Assembly (NCBI RefSeq): GCF_029962835.1
Contig: NC_080583.1
Coordinates: 55,469,658 to 55,533,657 of the forward strand
Direction of reading: 5' to 3'
Length of the DNA stretch: 64,000 nt
From: Magnolia sinica
Lineage: Eukaryota > Streptophyta > Magnoliopsida > Magnoliales > Magnoliaceae
Part shown: one piece after another, positions 56,545 to 64,000 of the stretch
How the letters are laid out: the number at the start of each line of letters is the position of its first letter
Position numbering within the stretch: the first letter of the stretch is position 1
The notes under the pieces: model-generated
Database searches by the model: none
What the model was told of the DNA's origin: nothing
What the model saw: only the letters and a program-made list of their open reading frames with translations
Program-made: the position numbers and the translations under genes

Positions 56545-58537
56545 TCATTTTAAGGTGAACAATAGGTTATCCCTTATGTTCACAAGATGGACATTATAGG
56601 TGAGGGCACTTTCCAGAGGTCATTTTTTGCGTGTTAGGTGAGTGCATCTTTTTAAGGGCAAAATGGTCTTTTTTACCTTTGATTTCTTGATGTCTAAGAC
56701 GTTTAATAACATGAAAAAAATGTCATTTTTGCCCATTAAGTGAGGGAAATCTTTTTAAGGGCATAAGAGCCTTCATGCCTATGATTTCTTAGCGTCAAGT
56801 TTGGACATTATAAAAGGTAAAGAGATGACATTTTCCCTTTAGAGCCTAGAAGGGTTATCTCTTATGTTCGGAAGATGGAGGAGGTAGAGAAAAGTAGAGT
56901 AAAAAGTAAGGATAAAGGAGTGTATGAAGAAAAGAAATGAGTTTCCTTTGGAGAGATTTCTTGGGGTGCATTTTACTTTTAAGAGTTTTTCTTCTCATTC
57001 CTTTAATCATTTTAATGGAAGGGGTTTCCTTTAAATAAATTTTTTTTTTTTTGCGTGGGGGGGAGTAAATTTTTGCATGTTAAGTGAGATACATCTTTTT
57101 AAGGACTTCGGTCGTTGTGCCTATGATTTTGTAGTCTCCAAGTTAGGACATTATAAATAGTAAAGAGATCACATTTTCTTTTCAAAGTCTAAGTTATCCC
57201 TTATGTTTGCAAGATAGAGATGGGAGAGAAAGTATAGTAAAAACGAAAGATAAGGGGTGTACAAAGAAAAGAAAGTGATTTACTTTTAGAGAGATTTCTC
57301 GAGGTCTAGTTTACTCCAAGGAGTTTTTCTTCTCATTCCTTTAAATCATTTTAAAGAAAGGGTTTCTTTGAAATCGTTCATAGTCTCCAAGTTAGGACAT
57401 TTTAAAAGGTAAAGATATGATTTTTTATTTCTTTTCTCTTTGGAGCCTAGAAGAGTTATTCCTTGTGTTTGCAAGGTAGTGAGGAGAGAAAAGTAGAGTA
57501 AAAAGGAAGGCTAAGGGGTGCTCGGAGAAAGAAAGGGATTTCCATTTGGGGTAATTTCTTGAGGTGCAGTTTACTTCGAGTTTACTTCTCGTTCCTTTAA
57601 ATCATAGAAGCCATATGTGTGTCTCTTAACTATAGATTTTGGTGCTTTCCAATGATGCGAAAGTGGGTTTTGTGGTTCTTTGTTGTTGTATTTGGAGGTG
57701 AGAAATGGGGGTTTTAAGGTGTAAGAAAAGGTGGGATGGGTTCCTAAGGTTCTCTTGGCTGCTTGAAGAGAAGAGGTGGGATTTTCGTAAAGGTTCTCAT
57801 GATTGCTTCAAGAGAAGAGGTGGGATTGTTTCCTAAAGGTTCTCTGCATTGAATGATGAGTGAGGAGAGATGGAACGCCTTGTGGCCGCTCACTAATTTG
57901 GTTACCAGAATCAAAAGATAAAAACAACAATTCAATACCTGTGGAATAAGCAATGCCATGTGTAACAAAATGAGTGAGACTATAATGGAGAAAAAATTCT
58001 GACACAAATCGACAACCATGAGAGACAAGATTTATGTGGTTCACCACAATGGCTACGTCCATGTGCAAGCGACAAGCAAATGAATTGATTGTTTTTTGGT
58101 AGAACTACAACAATTTTCAAGTAGATCTAACAGTCACCAATCTAATGAAATACATGTTGAATTACTTACCTTTTCCACCACCCTATACAACCATAAATAA
58201 TTACAAAACCCCTTTCATGTTGTTATAAAGCACCTGATTGACCGTTGAGTAACACACATGTGGCTTTTATGATATGAAAGAATAAGAAGAAAAACCTCTT
58301 AAGAGTAATCTCCAACTTGAGAAATCTCTCCTCCAAAAAATCCATTTTCCATCATCTTCCTTTTTTTTTTTCTATACTTTTCTCCTTCCTCTTGATCTTG
58401 CTAATATAAGGGATAACCTTTTTAGGCTTCAAAGAGAAAATGTCATCACTTTACTTTTTAAAGTATGCCCTAACTTCAGGAGTAAGATAGGTTAAAAGAC
58501 TCTTTTGCCTTTAAAAAGATGTTCCTTAGCTAACATG
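56545..58537. repeat. Complex of tandem and inverted repeats (possible fold-back DNA element)
   Basis: Units of ~300-450 bp beginning GCATGTTAAGTGAGATACAT or a variant, passing CATCTTTTTAAGG and GTTATCCCTTATGTTTGCAA, start near 56622 and 57072; a third partial unit starts near 57380. A reverse-complement unit lies at about 58262-58540. Between them are two to three ~55-bp units with GAGAAGAGGTGGGATT (57735-57845) and an LTR-like phrase, GTGGTTCACCACAATGGCTA (58037). No coding region is seen. The inverted outer units suggest terminal repeats of one element. Confidence 0.6.
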
Positions 58538-60871
58538 CAATATTTTCCATATTAGTATCGATGGATGTATTGCACCACTGGGATACGGAAATATATTGCA
58601 CCTGCGGGATATGGAAATATATTGGTTATCTCACAAGAAATATCAGATGTATCATGTAAATATTTTATTGTTTTTGGGAAACATTGGGAAATTGTTTGAA
58701 TATTTCAATGAAACTTCAGGGGATGTTAAAAAAGACATTAATACATGCTTAGTAATCAAAAGATCACAAAAGACAAATGCACATGATAAGTTTATTTATA
58801 TAGGACATACACTATCTGACAGAAGTGATGCAACTATATTCAAAATCAATTCATATTATTTATAAATCTAAGAAAACATGTATGAAAACACAAGCAATAC
58901 ATTGAAAACAAAAGAAGTAGAAATATATCTTTGATGTGTGTGGGTGTGCCTCAGATCCACATAGAGTTGCGTGATGTCTAAGACATTCATACTTGGAAAT
59001 TTTCATAGTTTTCTCTGATGACGGTTTCTTGAGAAAATCCCCTCCCCGTGGATTACTTGATTTATGTGGTTGGCGGGTGATTGCATGTATCCGCAGGGAA
59101 TAGTCTTGCCCTAAAGGGGTGGGGACACCATGTCGTCATTACAAAAAAAAAAGACCATCTCTTGAGAAAATCCTTGCACCCTTCATGTAGAAGTCTAGTA
59201 ATCCAGAAATCCTATCTCGTTGATCTTTATCTGGAACCATTGTCTCCATAATATCAAGAAATCTTACCACATGCGTCGCTTTTACCTCACTCCAATCGGT
59301 GGAAGGAAATGATATGGCCGAATTAAGGATATAGGTAGCCAAATACAATGAAGATGACATTTGGCTACCCCATCTATTATCTATAAGATCTAGTGCAAGC
59401 CTATAATCACATTTTTTTATAATTAAAGTGCTCCAGAAATTTCAATTTAGCCATCTCCATCGCATCATATGTGTATCCCATTGTTGGCTTCTCATCACCG
59501 CCCACCAATCTTAATATACCTACTAAGGGTTATGAAGATTTCAATGCATTGAACACTTATGTCCAGAACGGTTGCGAAAAAATAGTTTATTAGACTGACT
59601 TTCCTTTGGCCTTCTTTGACAAAGTCTAGTTATTTCAATTGGCCAATAATACAAAGCTTTTAAGCTAAGGTTTTTTTTTTTTTTTTTGTACAACCTTTAT
59701 AGTGTTAAAAAGGCTGTTGCAAATTAGGTGATGACTGGATGAAGCAAATTACAACCAATGTGTTTTCTCATGTTATGAAGTAGAAGGGCATGTTTATACA
59801 TAAACTTAGTGATTCTTCTAACTCAAGCAATCACCTTAATATGCAATCTACCTATCTATCTTTTATAACATTAAATCCATATAATGTGCCGTGCATGGAG
59901 TCCAAAATAAAAGGCGTCGCTTCTCCATACGAAAGCGACCAATGGATGCATAGGAAGCTATGTTGTCCATAATAACTTGGACTACATATTCTTCTATTTT
60001 CTCAACTACACTATCGAACAATGTAAACAAATATTTAGCTATATGAGAATGGGTTTATGCATCCATAGACTTCAAGAACATTATATCAGCCAAACAATTA
60101 ACAAGAAAGTTAATCAATGTCCGATCGAATCCATTGGCCATTAAAATACATTCATAGATTTTCCATGCCTCTTTGTATTTAATAGTGAAGTTTTCAATAA
60201 AATCAACATATGCTTTGAGACCTGTTTCCCTTCATGATATGAAGGGGGCTTATGTCCAGGTCCAAATTGACCTATTGATTCAACCGTTACTTTGGAACTT
60301 TTCAATTAACAGTATTGAAAGTAACACTGGCTTGATATAATCACTTGGCAATATATTGAATTATTGTTTACTTGTCTTTATTTTTATAGTGGCTTTCTAG
60401 TGTTGTTTGTGCGGATCCTTTACCTCTTTGGTCCACAACATCCTCGGGATGTAGTCTACACCACCTATCCAATTATCCATGCCCACGGGATCGGTGTCAA
60501 ACCTAGTGGTCTAGAGTGTCTGGTTGACATAGGAGGGGTATCATTGACATCAACAACATCAATATTCTCATAAGCTTCTTGGTATATATATTCCTCTCTA
60601 AGTACTGCAATGTCATGCTTTTTTCTAGCTTGTTTGTCAACGTACTCCATGATTTCATTTCAAATCTTGGAGTAACATTCGGGCATGCTCTTGAATTGGA
60701 TCTTGGCATGTGTGCAAGGTGTTGTTTGTGTCATCCCATGCCACCGGTACTTACAAACTCACAAAGTTCACAACACAATTGTGGATTTTTTGTTAACATT
60801 ACAATGTGCCCATACTTCTAACTTGGGTCATTCGACTTGGGTTTCAAAAAAGAAGATTGTGAAGAAGACAT
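58538..60871 (-). mobile_element. hAT element with decayed transposase, relative of hAT A and B
   Basis: The left 330 bp match the left part of hAT B (42085-42425), including GGGAAACATTGGGAAA, AATGAAACTTCAGG and TGTTAAAAAAGACATTAATA. The presumed left terminus, CAATATTTTCCATATTAGTA, is a decayed CAGTGTTTGAAATATCGGTA. The right terminus is not recognised; a (GA)n tract follows the transposase start. The coding region on the minus strand is listed separately. Confidence 0.7.
59139..60871 (-). pseudogene. hAT transposase with BED finger and DUF659-type region (broken)
   Basis: The likely start is the ATG at 60871-60869 on the minus strand. A BED-type zinc finger follows at about 60795-60715 (Cys-x2-Cys, then His-x4-His after a Gly-Gly turn) with two in-frame stops nearby. 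At about 60200-60055 the reading Arg-Thr-Leu-Ile-Asn-Phe-Leu-Val-Asn matches the DUF659 region of plant hAT transposases. At about 60035-59880 it continues with Tyr-Leu-Phe-Thr-Leu-Phe-Asp-Ser-Val-Val-Glu and Trp-Thr-Pro-Cys-Thr-Ala-His. At about 59785-59700 and 59390-59145 later parts follow, including Ile-Asp-Asn-Arg-Trp and Leu-Tyr-Leu-Ala-Thr-Tyr-Ile-Leu-Asn. The C-terminal hATC dimerisation region is not seen. A functional copy would bind the family's ends and cut out the element; this one is inactive because of stops and frame breaks. Confidence 0.85.
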
Positions 60872-60903
60872 GATGAGAGAGAGTACTCTAGTTTTATATT
60901 TGT

Positions 60904-60906
<3 letters not shown>

Positions 60907-60953
<47 letters not shown>
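60907..60953. repeat. (GA)n microsatellite
   Basis: About 46 bp of uninterrupted GA. TACTCTAGTTTT occurs on both sides (60884 and 60956), so flank and repeat are partly duplicated. Confidence 0.95.
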
Positions 60954-60955
<2 letters not shown>

Positions 60956-60982
60956 TACTCTAGTTTTGTTTAGACTTGTAAT

Positions 60983-62524
60983 TGTTAGTGCCTCGGTTTG
61001 TCAATGACGTGAGCTAGGGAGTCCCGAGTCGGTTGAGCCTCCATGGTAAGACATTTGAAGACTGAAGACTCGAAGACTTGATGCATCAAGGTCTGAAGAC
61101 ACAGGTAAACATGAGGTCCCTTGATAAATCTAGCCTTAGACCCTTTAAGTTCCAAAACAACCTACCTCTAGATGTTTTATTCCATAGGTAAACATTTGAC
61201 TCATCTAATCCAAGCATTAAACCTTAAATGAACATGTTAAGTTATGCTTACAAGAGGCGCAAAGCTGTTGTTAATCAGAATCCCAAAACAACAGAACTCT
61301 GGGATATATGTCGATTAATCGAAAGATCCTTCGATCGACCTAAGCATGTAGAAAATTTCCAGCAACCTTTCTGCCTAAAATTGAATTAGTTTGACCAATC
61401 GAACAAGAGTGCTTGATCGATCGAAGCTAGCTGTTATAGATCTGTAGGTGCCTTCTCTATAAATCTAGCATCTGGATCTTTGCAAAGATGATGGATATTG
61501 GTAAATTAGAAGCCCTAGTGTATTCCACTCTTCCCTAAACCTCCTAGGCTTTATCCCAAAGAGATTCATGCTATCTTCTTAGTATATTTTATTATTATTA
61601 TTATCATTATTATTATTATTTTAATTTTTAAATAAGCATTCCAAGCTCCATTACAAGAAGAACATGATCTAAAGTCTTCTATAACATTTAGACATCAATC
61701 TCATAGGTAAATCCTAATGTCTATTAACCTCTAGAGTGTGCATCTAGGTGAATCTCCATTTGGAAATCAACTATCCATTAGTTGTAGGAGATTCAACCAT
61801 CCTCCCATTACCTTGGTAGCCTCATTGGCGTGCAAGATAGCCGATTCAAGGAAGCGGAAAAAGATCGACTTCAAAGATTAGGGGAACACAAGAGAAGCAG
61901 TTTTAAGAAGTGAAAACGCATCTCAAGAAGGCACATCAATGGGGCTCTATTTGTTAAGGTTGTCAATTTAAAGTCCATATACTCTTTCCTTGTGTAGGAT
62001 TGAGTATATAGTTTGAGAATCAAACTCAATTAAGTCCTTGTGTAGGCCTCCGGTGGGAGTATACGTGTGTTAAGTCCTTGTGTAGTCCTCCAATGGGAGT
62101 GTACGCGTGTAATTGTCCATGGGAGTCTTCGGTGGGAGTGTACACTTGTAAAGGTTAGAGGTGAACCTATTGGAAACCTCCGAGATAGCGAAATCTAGTA
62201 CACTTGAGGAGAGTACGTTTGCCGGGAGTGGAGTAGGCAAGTAGTCAAATTGCTATATATCTTTGTGTTTGCGATTGTGATTTGTGCAGATTTTTATTTA
62301 TATTTGTGAGTTGAATTGTTGTATATGAATGTATAATTAGATTGTATGCTAGGCGATTAAGTGATTGCACATGCACACACAAGATATCTATCTTACACTT
62401 AGACTAGTTGCTTATAATGTTGCATCTCTTGTAGTTTATACAATTGAACCCACTTGACTTGGAAGCCCAAGTGTTAATTATTTTTAATTGGCATAAGTTT
62501 TAAGTAGTCCTATTCAACCTAACA
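60983..62524 (+). mobile_element. LTR-like sequence (probable copia-type solo LTR)
   Basis: Begins TGTTAG and ends CTAACA. Contains CGATTAATCGAAAG / CGATCGATCGAAG motifs near 61315 and 61415. An R-like part (GTAAAGGTTAGAGGTGAACC near 62148) is followed by a GGGAGTGGAGTAGGCAAG phrase. These are typical of plant copia LTRs. No TSD is found, so the ends are provisional. Confidence 0.4.
62030..62160. repeat. ~45-bp tandem repeat (three copies)
   Basis: CCGGTGGGAGTATACGTGTG and its variants CCAATGGGAGTGTACGCGTG and TCGGTGGGAGTGTACACTTG recur at about 62050, 62090 and 62130. Confidence 0.7.
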
Positions 62525-62852
62525 CTCCCTTGTAGGACTTGTCTGTAATTCTAAGCTCTGCCAAGCTTCCATGTATAGCGTGTGGTGTCATATTAGACTA
62601 TCCACACAATTTCAGTAATTGTAGGAGAGAATGTCAAACTTGATTCTTGAACTTGAGTCCTTGACAAGTTGTAGGCTTTTAGTAGCTTTGCCCTTGAGGC
62701 TTCACCCCTTGTAACTTGGAAGATGTAATAACTTGTCGTTTTGTACTTGTAAGTTGAATGTTGTCTTCAAATCATTCCTTCAAACTTGAAAGTTGAAAGT
62801 CCAGACTCTTTATTCTTGTTCTAGAAAGGAAAACAATCAAACTTGAAAGAGT

Positions 62853-62918
<66 letters not shown>

Positions 62919-63159
62919 TGATTTAATAAAATCAACCTTGCAGATCTCATACTAAGTATGCGATGGCATACTCGTATAAAATTGCATTAGTGGTTGCATA
63001 GAAACACTGTGCAACCACATATTCACAAAATCCTTTTTTTTTTTTGCATATGAGCTCAAATCGCATAAGCGATTACACAATTGCTGAAGACAACATCGAT
63101 TCCGCAAAAATATACCAATTTTTTCTCGAAATAATCGAAGAGGGTTGGTTGGATTCACC
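62525..63159. other. Non-coding stretch with a second (GA)n tract
   Basis: A (GA)n/(AG)n microsatellite of ~55 bp lies at 62858-62913. No gene is recognised around it; TTGAACTTGAG-like wording precedes it. Confidence 0.6.
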
Positions 63160-63162
63160 TAA

Positions 63163-63863
63163 GGGGTCATTTGGATGGGAGTAAATGAAGGTAAATGAGA
63201 GGAATTGGGAGTAAATGGAAGTAAATGGCTTGGCCTTTAGATGGGAGCAAATGTATGGAAATGAAATGAATTGGGAGTAAATAGGTCTGTAAATGAAATC
63301 CTCTCTCAGAGGAGAGATTTGGAAGTAAATGTGGTGAAATGCCTTTTTGGTCACATGAGTAAACAAAGGTGTTGCTACACATGTCCACCGTACACGTGGT
63401 TCACTGATGATTCTGTCATACTGATACTCGGAAACAATCTAATTATCGGCTACACCACTAAAATCACACCAATGGAATGATCCAAACCATCTAAAGGTTG
63501 GCCATCTAAATGGACGGTTAGAAAACTTTGGCAAGTTGCGTGTTTGTGATCCTTACGTTTGTGGCTGACTTGAGGCTCGAAATTTCCTCTTTTTTGGCTA
63601 AAGTATGTATTTTCAAGGGCTTATTACAATCATTTTGCCAAATATCGCATATGTACACTAATTTGGGATATCACATATGTTGCAGGGAATACATTGAAAA
63701 ATTCCAATGCGTTCCAATTCCTCCCATTTACTCCCATCCAAACAAAATACTTGGATTTCAAATGCATTTCATTTACTCTTATCCAAACACAATTAGAAGT
63801 GGAAGTCATTTACTCCAATTCCATTTCCTATTTACCTCCATTTATAAGCTCCCAAACAAGCCG
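63163..63863. mobile_element. Tourist-like (PIF/Harbinger) inverted-repeat element
   Basis: The left end GGGGTCATTTGGATGGGAGT and the inverted right end CGGCTTGTTTGGGAGCTTAT are flanked by TAA at 63160-63162 and 63864-63866. Subterminal parts share GGAGTAAATG / GGAGGTAAAT motifs on both arms. 701 bp, no coding capacity recognised. Confidence 0.65.
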
Positions 63864-63866
63864 TAA

Positions 63867-64000
63867 AGAATGAATTAGAAGTGGAAGATTTGACAAAAAA
63901 AGGGAATTTTCTAAAAAAATTTCTATAGATTTTTTTTTTTCCGCTTCTCGCATGGGTATTGATGATATGTTGTGATGTATCGATTTATCATCTATACATC
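63867..64000. other. Window edge, nothing recognised
   Basis: A/T-rich. The last 60 bp contain GATGTATCGATTTATC, faintly like hAT subterminal motifs, too little to call. Confidence 0.3.

Noticed and set aside
60983..62524. Firm solo LTR call
   Set aside because: The termini are TGTTAG/CTAACA and the body is LTR-like, but flanking bases show no target-site duplication, so it is listed only at low confidence.

Overview
This window is repeat-rich nuclear DNA from a flowering plant. A roughly 425-435 bp repeat whose ends read like GTGGGGCCCACCATGATG and ATGTATGTGTTATATCCA occurs dozens of times. From memory this wording is typical of magnoliid genomes (Lauraceae/Magnoliaceae type), but the taxonomic call is inference only. 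I see no bacterial, organellar, CRISPR or operon-like content. I did not do a systematic tRNA or other ncRNA scan.

One host gene is supported: the long first coding exon (46117-47868, +) of an MBR2-like RING-H2 E3 ubiquitin ligase, with a splice acceptor and a 5' UTR piece just upstream and a splice donor at its end. Its RING-encoding exons are not recognisable in the remaining 16 kb. The gene therefore has either a very long, transposon-filled intron or is truncated.

Almost everything else is mobile DNA, and many boundaries can be set to the base by target-site duplications (TSDs). Left part: a tandem/inverted minisatellite (1.3-2.5 kb); a Mutator-like element with long terminal inverted repeats and a 9-bp TSD (3716-6148); a short minus-strand LTR element that still holds gag zinc-knuckle remnants (11346-14953); LTR fragments; and a 3.2-kb solo LTR (18547-23900) split by a 2.2-kb hAT-type element (21242-23398). 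Centre: a 10.9-kb Ty3/gypsy element (27217-38135, TSD CTTTT) with an internal 1037-bp tandem duplication of gag-protease, a nested solo LTR and a nested hAT-like element. Right part: two opposed members of one hAT family (39089-41181 and 42082-45002, perfect 8-bp TSDs) just upstream of the ligase exon; a Harbinger-like element (48756-51343) that carries a miniature TRIM-type retrotransposon with only 54 bp between its LTRs; a second, badly decayed gypsy copy; 5'-truncated L1-type LINEs; a tandem/inverted repeat complex; and a broken hAT transposase gene (about 59.1-60.9 kb) of the same family as the two opposed elements.

The best candidates for something undescribed are the hAT family with its coding relative in the same window, the ultra-short TRIM with a third partial LTR, the ~430-bp inverted-repeat family that fills the interiors of the DNA transposons, and the fold-back minisatellite. 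No cooperative gene system (defence, biosynthesis or similar) is present. All coordinates come from reading by eye; divergence figures are hand counts.
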